Source: Mactromeris polynyma
Taxonomy: Eukaryota > Mollusca > Bivalvia > Venerida > Mactridae
Length of the DNA: 64,000 nucleotides
Direction: 5' to 3'
NCBI GenBank assembly: GCA_032209605.1
Contig: JASFXZ010000027.1
Coordinates: 10,187,372-10,251,371, forward strand
The position numbers were made by a program, and so were the translations under genes. A model generated the notes under the pieces. The model was not told the origin of the DNA and ran no database searches. It was given only the letters and a program-made list of their open reading frames with translations. Shown here piece by piece: positions 11,871 to 22,826 of this stretch (position 1 is the stretch's first letter; every line of letters begins with the position of its first letter).

Positions 11871-11877
11871 CATTTAT

Positions 11878-13566
11878 AATGCTTATTGCATACCATTCTA
11901 TAAATATTATGACTTAATTTCCTGTAATACTTATTAATTATTGTATCTATGACATTGTCCAATACATAAAACATAACCTCTTTTTTCTGTCTCATTAATA
12001 GATATATTTTAATGTTATTGGTAATGAACCAAATTTTCTGAATACATGTATGATCTTATAAACTTACTATAACATTCTTATGGCAGTTGTATGCCTACAA
12101 ACTTTTAATATCCAAAATCATAACAAAAATCCTACTCATTGGTATTGATTTATACTGATGTGTGGTATGGGTTCTGCACTGTCCTGGGATAAAACTTGAT
12201 CAATGTTTTTATAATGATATTAATATGTAGTATCCTTGTATACTCTATTTTAATATATTAAACAAACAAACATGTCTCACATGTGATTTTTATTTTTAAC
12301 AAGGGTGGGATTATGGGTATTTATTTCCTTTTAACTGTATTTACAGTAGGATAGTATTCTATCCAGAATAACATTTTAATCTGGCTGTTTGTGTAAACAG
12401 TCCAGAATATTTTTGTAATTTTAGATGTATTTATGTATATACTCTGAGCAAATGAGCTGAGATGGGAAGGGAGAGCACCCTGGCCAAATTGGCCTTGAGT
12501 CCTGTATGGATTAAGTCTCTTAGTCCCAGCAAATCTCATCAACTACTCTTTACACTTGGTATGTGGGCCTGGGGCGGCTGGGGTGCCGGATCAAAAGTTA
12601 ATCTTAGTCCAGATCCGGCGCCTTAGCCGCCTCTGGGCCCACAGCACCAAACCAGCCCATTACTTATTATCATTTACAAATTGACCGGCGGAATCTAAGT
12701 GATGGATCAATTTATTGACCATTGAATCACAATTCTGCCGGTCAATACACTTTAATTTTCCCTTCAACAATCTGCCCCAGTAAATCCGATAGGAAAAATC
12801 TCAACTTTAAATATGGAGGGCCTCATCCCGCATCCGGATGGTGGGTAATTCGTTGCCCATCTGTCGGGATGGGGGCTGTTGGCCCTCCCTCATATTCAGA
12901 AACTTTAATAATTATATAGTCAGTGCTGGGATAGAGCATATCCATTACCCTGGCTCCATCTAGCATCGCCGAACCAACCCATATATATATGAATTGTTCT
13001 ATTGTATTAAAACTTTTTTATTACATATCCTCTCTCTGTCAGTTGTATATTTTATATAAATATCACATTTATTCTTAATAGCTTTAACAAATAATAAATT
13101 TTTTAGGCCCTAAGAAGTATGCCATTCTTTGTTCACCACGATATCCCCATATATATACTTATTCCATTATGTTTTGTTTTTATTTATCAATATTGTTTTA
13201 GCACTGCAGGGAGAGGATCTATAATTCTTAAATTTTCTCTTTTATGTCATTAAAGCGGCTGGACCGCAAATGATGAAGTTTATTTAATTTTAATTCTGTA
13301 ATTATAGTATTATGATATAGAAAACTGCTGGACAGTTCTGTTAACTTTGAATATTTTAAAAATAGAGATTTATTCTTATATTATTATGATTTTTTAAATA
13401 GTTTATAAATAGACACACAAATTTTATTATGTGATATAGACACACACACAGACATTCACTATAGTTATTATTTTAAAATTAGAATTGTTAGTGATAGTTA
13501 ATTAACATAGTGAATGCTCGCCCATATGGGATATCCCGGTGGCGAGGGTAAATAAACTTAAATCCA
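11878..13566 (+). mobile_element. LINE-A 3' tail insertion, 1689 bp, with target duplication (S3)
   Basis: The block is flanked by CATTTAT at 11871-11877 and 13567-13573. Copy B has a single CATTTAT at the matching place (55112-55118), so this is a clean filled/empty pair. The element starts AATGCTTATTGC and ends AAACTTAAATCCA. It holds the whole hairpin series of the family: the long stem at 12556-12650, the 65 nt hairpin at 12681-12745, GCGGCTGGACCGC near 13254, and the terminal stem (CATTCACTATAG pairing with AACATAGTGAATG, then CTCGCC/GGCGAG around GGGATATCCC at 13528-13537). No open frame explains it. A 5'-truncated LINE-A copy is the simplest reading; a non-autonomous element using LINE-A machinery is the alternative. 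Confidence 0.85.
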
Positions 13567-13573
13567 CATTTAT

Positions 13574-13792
13574 TAGCATTAGTTTTCAGATTGAGATGAT
13601 GATGATGATGACGTGACTTCCGGCGGAAGTGGAAACAAACAAAAATAGTAAAACGAAAGAAAAATAAAGAAGAAATTTAGAAGAAATATCGAAAAAGAAA
13701 AAGAAAAGAAAGATTGGTAACCTCCTCCTCCTCCCCGTCCCTGTTGCTTTCGTTCTTGTCATTCTTCGTTCTTTGAAATTATTTTATAAAAT
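13574..13792 (+). other. Purine-rich then pyrimidine-rich spacer before LINE-A0
   Basis: After a GATGATGATGATGATG microsatellite and the palindrome-like ACTTCCGGCGGAAGT (near 13617), about 65 nt are almost all purine (near 13650-13715). They are followed by CCTCCTCCTCCTCCCC and a pyrimidine-rich run to about 13780. The two tracts could pair with each other. This is either target DNA or an extended LINE 5' UTR; LINE-A2 shows no homology before CACATATTTTCGCG, which favours target DNA. Confidence 0.5.
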
Positions 13793-14047
13793 CACATATT
13801 TTCGCGACCCGGTTTTCTTGTTGATATTGCTCTTTTTCAGGTTCGCCATATTTAGAATATATTTTAGATTTTATAACCGGGTCTACAAATCTTTCAAAAA
13901 TTCATTTACATTATAATTACAGTAACAGTGGATTTGGGTTTATTGATCTCTGTGTGTGTGTCGCCAATATCCTATTTAAGTTTTATTTGTCACCGCTGGT
14001 GATTTCTGTACGGTATAGAGTCCCTATCGGTCGGATTCTATTCAAAT

Positions 14048-15406
14048 ATGGCCGATCGGGGCTCTACCCGCAAACCCAATATTTCAGCGCCAGAGAGACA
14101 CCCGCTGGACCTGAGTAGGATTGTGGGGGAGTCCCCGGACCCTCGGGAAAACCATAGAATTAGCCATCCATGCAAATTTCTGTGTATTCTGAAGTCCAGG
14201 GGTCCTGGGGCTCTCCTCTCCCAGCTTGACGTTATCAAGCTGGGAAAATTACTAAATGTCCAAATGCCGCTGGTCCGGCGGGTGACCCCTCTGGCGTCAG
14301 GTTCGGTGATGTTAGAATTCCCGGGGGCCGAACCCTTGAACAAAATAATAAATGACAGAAATCTGAGACTCGGTAAATGTGAGGTGGTAGCATCTCTACC
14401 ACTTCAGGACCGGGTCACAGACATGATCATCCATGGGGTTCCAAAAAATATTAATTTAATAGAGCTCCGCCCCATTTTGCAATTTGAACCTTCAACCGGG
14501 GTGGAGCTAGTAGCCATCGATAGGATCATAAATAAAACTAGGGGGGCAACTGGATCAGTTAAACTTTCTTTTAGGGGAGCAGTCCCACTTTACGTCAAAA
14601 TTGGGGAATCTAAAATTTGTTTTAAAACAGAACCATTCATATACACCCCCATGAGGTGTTACCGTTGTCACGGGTTCGGCCACCGGGCAAACTCTTGTAA
14701 AAAATTACAAACATGTTCCAGGTGCTCGGGGGGTCACAGGCCTGAAAACTGCAGGGAGGACTACTGTCGATGTCCTAACTGCAGTGATAATCATCCGGCC
14801 TGGTTCCCGGAATGTCCTCTCTACATTAAAGCACAATGCATAACAATGGCTATGAGGAGAGAGGGCATCTCGTGGGCTAGGGCGGTGGATTCAGTTTCTC
14901 GAGCTGAGAGAACACATCTCGCAGCTCAGAAAAGGAAGGACAGCCACGGGCATCCAAGCCCAATCAGTGTCTCGACACAAAATACTCCCCCGTCCAAAAC
15001 AAATCTCATTTACCTCCACTCCCCCAAACTCTACAGCTCAGGGGGGGGGTGGACTACGGTGGGAAAAAAGTCGAGCACTGGTAAATCTCCCATTATAGAG
15101 ATGTCCGGGGCTGTCCCTACCTTACAGACTTCCTCCACGCCACGGGAGACCCCGAAGCCCTCTCCGATAAAGAGTACGTCCGACGCTGATTCATTCACGG
15201 AGGTGTCGGACGTCTCTTCTGCAGTCAGTGAGTGCAGCGACTTTAATGTCACGGATGAGGACTCTGTGGTCTCCGTCCACCCCAGTTTCTTTGAATCTTA
15301 TAGCGAGTTGTCTTTATCTGGGGTGGTCGCAAAGGAGGAAACTCCTATAAAGAGCATCCCTGGTACCACTTCCAAACCAGACTCATTCACAGAAACAGTA
15401 CATTAA
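14048..15406 (+). pseudogene. LINE-A0 ORF1 (gag-like RNA-binding protein), truncated
   Basis: ORF1 products of this LINE class coat the element RNA. This frame encodes 452 residues: a basic N-terminus, an RRM-like region (about 110-195), then three zinc knuckles (about 202-260): CYRCHGFGHRANSC, CSRCSGGHRPENC and CPNCSDNHPAWFPEC, all Cys and His present. A Ser/Thr/Pro-rich acidic tail follows. A TAA at 15404 (CATTAAG, where LINE-A1 has CATAAAG) ends it early; homology continues to 15576, where Tc1-3 is inserted. Two offsetting indels near 14995 and 15050 move the reading frame and restore it. Start chosen at ATGGCCGATCGG, matched in LINE-A2 (ATGGCCGGTAGG). Confidence 0.88.
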
Positions 15407-15576
15407 GAAAAACATTTCAAAATCACACATCAAGACAATAAAATAATTCACTTAAACATTGAAGAACTATCAAATATAACAGAAAAGCTAATTTTAGATA
15501 AATCACGACCTACCAGATCAAATTTACATAAATTCATCACAAACTTTTTTGAAAAATCTTTTAATCGGGAAATATA

Positions 15577-17130
15577 CTGAAACGAAAAAGAAAGTGTGCA
15601 CTTGGTAAGAGGGAATTTTTTTATACTTATAGAAGCAAAATATTGGCAAATTTGGTATCAAAATGTGCAAAAATGTATTGGCAACACGATGTTTTACTTT
15701 TAAGTGAAATTTGATAATTATCAGAACATTGTTTTACGTGTGAATAACGTAGGGGTGAAAAGTAAAAGTTGCAGATTTGTAATGTTTTGTAACTGCTTTT
15801 TTGCCTTCGAATATTTGTCAAGTTACGTGACAATTAATCAGTATCTGTTGTGGCCTCCTCGTCTACGGATCAACGCAAGTATTCTAGATCGCATGGACCT
15901 GACGTAACGTCTTATGACGTCGGCGGGAATGGCGTTCCATTCATGAACTAAGGCTGCACACAAGTCATTGATATTGTTGATAACATGGTTTTTCCTTGCT
16001 CTCCGACCAAGCAAATCCCATAAATGTTCAATGGGATTCATGTCCGGAGAGCAAGCCGGCCAAGGTAAGACGTTAACGTTATTTCTAGCGAGATAATTCC
16101 TGGTAAGTATAGCAGTATGTGGCCTTGCGTTATCATGCATTAAACAACCGAGGTTCTGTTGTAGGAAAGGAATAACAACTGGGCGTAAAACTTGGTCAAC
16201 ATAACCTTGGGCATTTAAATTATCATGAATAACAACAAGGTCTGTTTTCCTACCCCCATAATACCTCCCCAGACCATTACACTACCCCCTCCAAAACGAT
16301 CTCGCTCTAATAAACAGTTCTGGTCAAAACGTTCCCCATTACGTCTAAATACCCGAACTCTACCGTCAGCAGTGCTAAGTTTAAATCGCGACTCATCACT
16401 AAAGAGCACCCTAGACCACATGGCACGGTTCCAACGGATATGACGGCAGGCCCAGACCAGTCTGAGAGCACGATGTCTGTTATTAAGGATCTGGCCTACA
16501 TAAGGCCTCCTAGCCCTTAACGGGTTTGCATTGGCCCGCAGTCGGTTTAGAACCGTATCCCTACATACGCCAAGCTCTCGCGCAGTGCTTGTAGCGGTTT
16601 TGAACCGATGACGTAAGTGCGTCAACGTCATATGTCTATCCTGACGTGCCGTTGTCACCTTCGGTCTACCGGATCGTGGACGATCTCTAACGCTTCCATT
16701 CTGATGGTAACGTCGTCGGAGTTTTATTATGGTATTTCTATGGCGGTTAAACTGCCTAGCGACGTCAGCAACGCTGACGCCGGCTGCGAGTTGCAGAAGT
16801 GCCTGAATTCGTTCGTTTTCTTGAAGCCGTGGCATCTTGTTTACGAGTGAAATTCAAAAGTGAACTGTGATTTATTATTGCATAACAAGTAAAGATATCG
16901 GTCATGGTCAACCTGTACCTGTACACACGTTGCACGGGTAGCACGAGCGAAAAGTTGCATAATAGCCTGCTGTCAATTTGAAAGCCGTCTATGCGCTTAA
17001 ATATAGGGTAAATGGGTGCAATGTGTAAAGGGTTATTTTCTTCACTCATGATGATAAATTCGTATATCTAAACTTTGTAACAAAAAAGTTATGCCCAATA
17101 TAAAAGTGCACACTTTCTTTTTCGTGTTAG
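15577..17130 (-). mobile_element. Tc1-3: Tc1-like transposon in LINE-A0 ORF1
   Basis: Ends are CTGAAACGAAAAAGAAAGTG on the left and the reverse complement of CTAACACGAAAAAGAAAGTG on the right. The repeats run about 27 bp with two mismatches and are flanked by TA (15575-15576, 17131-17132). The 1554 bp length is normal. The ORF1 sequence on either side joins cleanly when the element is removed. Confidence 0.92.
15838..16835 (-). pseudogene. Tc1-3 transposase, one frameshift
   Basis: The start MPRLQENERIQ and end RRGGHNRY frame a full-length Tc1 transposase of about 330 residues. It has paired helix-turn-helix domains (VADVARQFNRHRNTI and ARELGVCRDTVLNRL), a GRPK linker, then FSDESRFK, HDNARPH and SPDMNPIEHLW with Asp-Glu spacing of 34. 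Reading is broken only once, in a run of five G after GGIMG (near 16253), between 206- and 100-residue pieces. It is nearly intact and so relatively young. Confidence 0.92.
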
Positions 17131-17416
17131 TATACATTCAACAAACAACAATAACAACAAAGAAACAACAACACCAATCAGTAACAACATTATAAAAACA
17201 TCAAACGTTAACAATACCAGTAACAGCACCACTACCAGGGGTGCTCAGGAGCTCTCACGTCCCCTGGGCCCTGTCAAGAGCACTGGAGCTAGGGTGAATA
17301 GGACTCCGGGTAAATTAAGATCAGGCAGGAGGCTGTCAATGATACCGACTCAGTCTCCTCGCCGCAAACAATACCAGGAGACAAGACGTAGATACATCAG
17401 ACTCGGTTATGTGTAG
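17131..17416 (+). pseudogene. LINE-A0 ORF1 C-terminal end
   Basis: ORF1 resumes after Tc1-3 with an Asn/Thr-rich stretch and the conserved basic C-terminus (RTPGKLRSGRRLSMIPTQ ... RRRYIRLGYV). It stops at TAG within ATGTGTAG, which is also the start of ORF2. The basic tail is nearly unchanged between all LINE-A copies in the window, while the region before it varies. Confidence 0.85.
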
Positions 17417-18460
17417 TGGACTAAATATAATATCCTACAATGCCAATTCTCTTAATGGCTCAAAATTGACTGAAATAAAACTTTTGATAGATAAAAATCC
17501 ACATATAGACATTTTATGTATCCAGGAAACCTGCCGATGTCATGGGTTCGGCCACCGGGCCAGTAAATGCAAAAAAAGTCAGATATGCTCCAGGTGTTAG
17601 GGGGGGCATAGACCTGTAGACTGCAGGGAAGGTTACTGCAAGTGCCCTAACTGCGGTGATAGTCATCCGGCCTGGTTCCCGGGATGTCCTCTCTACATTA
17701 AAGCACAGTGCGCCACCATGGCAATGAGGAGAGAGGGCATCTCGTGGGCTAGGGCGGTTGACTCCGTTTCACGAGCTGAGAAGGCATACCTTGCAGCTCA
17801 AAGAGGGGGGACAGCCGCGGCCACCCAAGCCCGATAAACGTCTCGACGACTGGGACTCCTCCATCAAAATCAACACCCGTAATATCAACTCCTCCCAACC
17901 CTATATCTCCAGGGGGGTGGATCACGGTGGGAGTCAAAAGGTCGTCGAGTCCCAACAAAGAATCAAATATAGAGGTGTCCGGGGCTGTCCCTGCCTTACG
18001 GATTTCCTCCACGCCACGGGAGTCCTCAGAGCCCTCTCCGACAAAGACAATAAAATAATTCACTTAAACATTCAAGAACTATCAAATATAACAGAAAAGC
18101 TCATTTTAGACAAATCACGACCAACAAACAACAATAACAACAAAGAAACAACAACACCAATCAGTAACAACATTATAACAACATCAAATCCACATAATAA
18201 TTTTATTTAATTTTAAATCTGTAAATATAGTATTATAATATAGAAAACTGCTAGAAATCTATTCTTATGTTATTATAATTTTTTAAAAATAATATTTATA
18301 TAAATAGACATACAAATTTTATTATGTGATATAGACACACGCACAGACATTCACTATAGTCATTATTTTAAAAATAGAATTGTCAATGATACTTGATTAA
18401 CATAGTGAATGCTCGCCCATATGGGATATCCCGGTGGCGAGGGTAAATAAACTCAAATCC
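17409..18460 (+). pseudogene. Scrambled LINE-A: ORF2 start joined to ORF1 and 3' tail pieces
   Basis: The first 41 codons of ORF2 (MCSGLNIISYNANSL ... CIQETC) run to about 17532. They then join directly to the first zinc knuckle of ORF1 (CHGFGHRASKC), from the LINE-A2-like subfamily. Further joins occur near 18037 (CTCTCCGACAAAGACAATAA), near 18120 (CACGACCAACAAAC) and near 18188, where the text enters the last 270 bp of the LINE tail. Each join has a few shared bases. The pattern fits repeated template switching by reverse transcriptase, or several deletions in a tandem LINE pair. Confidence 0.8.
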
Positions 18461-18473
18461 TCATAATAATGTT

Positions 18474-18548
18474 AATAGTTATTAATCAAAACTTTCTTTG
18501 AATTATGCCAAAAATAGAATTTAAAGAATGTTTTGATTAATAACTATT
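18474..18548. repeat. 31 bp inverted repeat (hairpin) next to LINE-B
   Basis: Arms 18474-18504 (AATAGTTATTAATCAAAAC...) and 18518-18548 match over 31 bp with two mismatches around a 13 nt loop. A related sequence (GAATTTAAAGAAAGTTTAG) lies near 23050 at the far end of LINE-B, in the orientation of the right arm. It could be a small MITE-like palindrome or part of a target broken by LINE-B. Confidence 0.8.
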
Positions 18549-18920
18549 AAAATTATTTACACTATATACTAAAATTTATAAATATCTTTCCTCAAAAACA
18601 AGGAGTAATTTTGTCTGCCAAACTGTCTGTTAAAATGTAAAAAACAATAACAGGTGTGAACCAGTAAGAAAACAATAACACAGTTGACCAGTGACACTAG
18701 GCCCCTTGTGTAAAAGTGTCAGTGACATAAATATACAGTATACTTTAAAAAAAAAACTAACTGTTAAAAACATAAAAAATTTAAGAAGCCTTTATTCATA
18801 AAATAGTAAACCTATAAGTATTTATTTATTTATTTATTTATAGCATCACAAAGTATAAAAACAATAACAGGTAAAAATATTCTGCCCAAAACTATCAATA
18901 CCTTAATAAAGAAAACTAAA

Positions 18921-19615
18921 ATGGCAAATATGGCAAACAATTCTAGTACGCCAATGAGGAAAAGAAAAAGGGGAGATCTGTCAATAGACAGTAATGATAC
19001 ATCACCCATTAGGAAGATGCCTCATTCGGAGGTCAAACAAAATCCCATATATATCTTAATTCATTTAAGTATAATAGGACTTGTCACCAAGAATGTCAAG
19101 GACATTCAAAACAAATTTGTATCATATATTGGATCAGACTTCTGCATTACGAAGTCTGTAAAAAAACTAGTTTTCATGGTCAGATCTGACCAAATTAAGA
19201 AAAGTTTCATGTTTACATTGGGGAACAAGGACACCAATGTAAAGATGGTTAACAAACTAGCAAAAGGAGTACTGGCCATCCCAGGAAACTTAACTTATGA
19301 ACAATTTAAAACGCAACTTATGAAAAAGAAAACCATAATATACATCAGTAAGGGGACTGAAACCCAAAACAGGAAAAAAACATTCAATAATACAGTGGTG
19401 GTAACTTTCTCCTCGGATAAAGCCCCAGCAACTGTGTTAAACCATAAAGTTGAACCGGCACTTAGAGCCATTATTAGATGCAAAATGCCAAAAATATGGC
19501 CATGTTACAAAAAAATGTAGGAATACGGTAATTTGCCCCCACTGTGCAGGTAACCACAATCACCACGAATGTACTGCAAATTTTAAAAAATGTGCTGACT
19601 GTAAAAAATCATAGT
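18921..19615 (+). pseudogene. LINE-B ORF1 (gag-like), frameshifted
   Basis: The first 199 residues start MANMANNSSTPMRKRKRG, a basic N-terminus, followed by an RRM-like region. A shift near 19478 moves the zinc knuckles to another frame, where CQKYGHVTKKC, CPHCAGNHNHHEC and CADC can be read, ending at a stop near 19612. Lysine-rich remains of the tail continue to about 20249. Homologous in role to LINE-A ORF1: RNA binding. Confidence 0.75.
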
Positions 19616-20333
19616 GCCGCTTATAAAGGGTGCAAAAGTTTCAAAGAGTATCAATCAAAAATAAACAAAACAAACAAATTAGCCACTGTAAATTACCCAT
19701 TGCTGCCTGCCATCCAACTAAAAATAAAGAACAAACAAAAACTAACTTAACCAAACAAATCGACCAATTAGCCCCGACTCTAGTTGGCAAAACAGAAAGT
19801 GAAATTAAATCCCTTCTTATGGATTTCATGGACAAAAATAACAATAGCCAAAATCAAAATAAGAAAAAGGATAATACATTCTTTTCTTTATTAACATACT
19901 CGGCACGTACGTGCCTTTGGTTATATAACACAAAACAGCACAAAGACAGTCAATGCATACATACAATCATACACACAAAAATAATAATGTTAAAACAATT
20001 AAAAGAGTAGAAAAAACAAAGGATCAGGAAATAGCGCCAAATGTTTCGGAGAAAATTCCCGAAGTAAACAATGATGCTACTAGAAAAGCATTCATTTCGG
20101 CCAAAAATGCATCCTCAATTCAACAACCTGGTTCTGTGATTAACAAAGTACATGCCCGAGTCAAAAAATACAGCTATGCAAGCGCAGTAAAAAATCTAGA
20201 ACCAAAATCTGACTATAAGATTGACGGGGTGCTCACATCCCTAAAATAAAATGGAAGAATCTAGGAATAAGTAAAAATAACCCCCGACATTTAAAATGGT
20301 TGATAAACCTACCAAATAAAAAGACACTAAATA

Positions 20334-22826
20334 ACCTCAGTGTCATGTCATGGAATGCCGGAGGATTAAGATCAATTGAAAATAAAACAAAGGGAAACCA
20401 ACTACAGAATTTACTCATAAATTCACCACAAGAAGTTGACATCATATGCATACAAGAAACACACTACACAGCAAAAAGCGCACCACTAAAACTGACAGGG
20501 TACCAAGAACCCATTAATTGTCCGAGAAAAAATGACACAGTAGGATATGGGGGGTTATGCATATACATCCGTACAGGAATCCCATTCTCATATAACAGAC
20601 AGAACAATGCGACCGATATAGAACAACAATCAGTGACTATACACGGATCCCATTCACTACATTCAACTTTCGCAAAGTTAATGCAAAAAATGATTAAAAC
20701 AAGATTATGTAACTATTTAGAAGAAAATAATTTAATATCTGATGTCCAATCAGGTTGTCGATCATTCCATCAGGTTGTCGATCATTCCATTCATGTGAAG
20801 ATAATTTGGTCCGACTAGAAGCCGATTGCAGAAGGGCTCAACTCGGCAATAAATATCTAGTAGCTACATTTCTAGATCTTAGTAATGCATTTGACAAATT
20901 ATGGAATGGGGGGGCTCTTAAATACATGAATGAAATTGGGATCTAGGGTAGAATGCTAAAATGGTTAGCAACATTCAAGTACAAGAAAAATTCAAGTAAG
21001 ATGGAATGGTCACAATTCAGAAATTGTAGAATTAATAAATGGGTGTCCACAGGGGAGTGTACTGTCACCAATAATATTCAGCATTTTCATGAATACACTA
21101 CACGACACCATCAAAACACACAATGAATCAATGCAGATACCGCAAAATCACACACAACTATCACATTTTGTAGATGACTCGGCGACATGGGTCGTATCGA
21201 GCTCACCAGAGATAGCAATAGAACGCACACAGCAAACACTGGACTGTATAGAAAATTGGAGTAAAAAATATGGATTTACAATTAACCCAGCAAAAACACA
21301 AGTACTGATCATACAAAGAAAATCAGTACAACCACCAGAAAGAAAAATAGACTTTCTAAAACTAACCATAAATAATCAACAACTAGCATACAACAAAACA
21401 GCTAAATTCCTCGGTATGACATTTGACAAGACATTATCATGGAATGAACACATATTAACACTAATACAACGATGTGAAAAAGACTACCAACTGCTCAGAG
21501 CTATTCAGGGTAATACTTGGGGAACAGGAAATAGTGCCTACACAATGTGTATAATGCATTAATATTGGGGAAAATAAATTATGCCTCCATAGCATATGCA
21601 TCAGCAGCAAATCACCTACTAAACAAACTCCAAAGAGTCAAAAACAAAGCCTTAAAACTAGTTACAGGCACATACAGATACACACATACAGAAGCACTAT
21701 TAGTAGAATGTGCTGAAATACCTTTAGCTCTGCACAGAGAACAAAATATGCTGAAATATTGGGCACGATCAAGTAGATTAGGTGAAAATCTACCAATAAA
21801 TGATAAAGTAACAGAAGACCTACTATATGTGCATAAAAACGCAATAACAAAAACATATCAATCACACTACCATATGTACAGCAAGTTCAAATCTATGTCA
21901 AGAAACATAACCTACAAAACCTGAAAGTCACAACACCTACATATAATAATACACCCGATATAGATAACAATGAACCTGACCTTGAACTACTAAAAACCGC
22001 ATCAAAAACGTACACCAACGAATACAATGCACGGATAGTAAATCAACACATCACAAACAGCTTGCAAAGTATCACAAACTATTCACAGATGGTAGCAAAG
22101 ATGATAAGTCAGATCACACTGGTGTAGGAATGGCAGTTTTCTCACCACAAGACACAGTAGTCTCAGATAAAGGACTTAAACTACCACAATCTGTATCCAT
22201 ATACGCTTGTGAATTAATAGGAATTAAATATGCATTACAATGGATACACTTCATCAAATCAAAAACCAAAAACAAACAATAATATTAGTCTGGGTACCAA
22301 GTCATATAGGGATTCAAGGAAATGAACTAGCTGATAAAAAAGCTAAAAATCATGTGCAGAGGGTGATGAAATGACATTGAACATTAGTCTGTCTGAAGCT
22401 TATAGTGTCATTAAATCCAAGATTAAACAACACTTCAGATGTCTATGGAAAAGAAGCAATTTCAAAAATAAATCTGTATTCCCAGAACTTCCAACAAAAC
22501 TGACTACATACAGTGATAACCCACTACTTGACAAAATATATACCCGCCTTAAATTAGGGGCCAGTGGCCTAGGTGCAGAAGCATATATAAAAGACAGACC
22601 AAAAAAATGTTTACATTGTGACAAACCGGAAACATTTGAACACTATCTGTTTGAATGCCCACTGCACATAACTGACCGGAAAATACTAGAATCAGAAATA
22701 ATAAATCTAGGTTTAGTACAAATCAACACAACAACAATTCTAAACCCACCACAACAATTAGCACAGAGAATTAGACTAGCACTATTTAAATTCATCAAAA
22801 GTACAGGATATGATAAACAAATATAA
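20334..22826 (+). pseudogene. LINE-B ORF2 (APE, RT, RNase H), heavily broken
   Basis: The APE domain begins SVMSWNAGGLRS with catalytic Asn and IQETH Glu, but is cut near 20645 and joined directly to RT sequence, so most of APE and the RT N-terminus are gone. A 20 bp tandem duplication (CAGGTTGTCGATCATTCCAT, twice at about 20752-20791) shifts the frame. The RT catalytic motif is FVDDSATW (near 21165). RNase H has FTDGSKDD and GNELADKKAK but lacks its middle part. The last 151 residues (22371-22826) contain CLHCDKPETFEHYLFEC, the C-terminal Cys/His cluster. Not functional. Confidence 0.8.

Larger units (their letters stand above)
13793..18460 (+). mobile_element. LINE-A0, rearranged copy with Tc1-3 inside
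   Basis: Homology to LINE-A2 starts at CACATATTTTCGCG, taken as the LINE 5' end. The 5' UTR (13793-14047) has a possible stem GACCCGGTT/AACCGGGTC (13806-13814, 13875-13883). It is followed by ORF1, a Tc1 insertion, the end of ORF1, the first 41 codons of ORF2, then a jump back into ORF1 sequence of another subfamily and finally the last 270 bp of the 3' tail. Most of ORF2 is absent. Confidence 0.85.
1..22444. repeat. Copy A of a ~43 kb near-identical duplication
   Basis: This stretch matches 43229-64000 almost base for base. The offset is 43228 at the left edge, about 43244 near 8 kb, 43242 near 10 kb, and 41546 after 13.6 kb. The jump is explained exactly by a 1689 bp insertion plus its 7 bp target duplication, found only here. 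Other differences are single bases and small indels, for example 16 bp missing near 2030 and 5 bp missing near 4715. Both copies run off the window. It could be a real tandem duplication or two haplotypes placed in series by the assembler. Confidence 0.95.

Noticed and set aside
12321..12542. 73-residue minus-strand frame shared with 34206-34427
   Set aside because: It lies in the structured LINE tail. The two tails are nearly identical there, so sharing is no evidence of coding, and other tail copies do not keep it.
11878..13566. SINE with internal Pol III promoter
   Set aside because: No A-box or B-box pair near the 5' end and no tRNA-like or 5S-like head; the sequence continues the LINE-A 3' UTR seen at 33763-35486.
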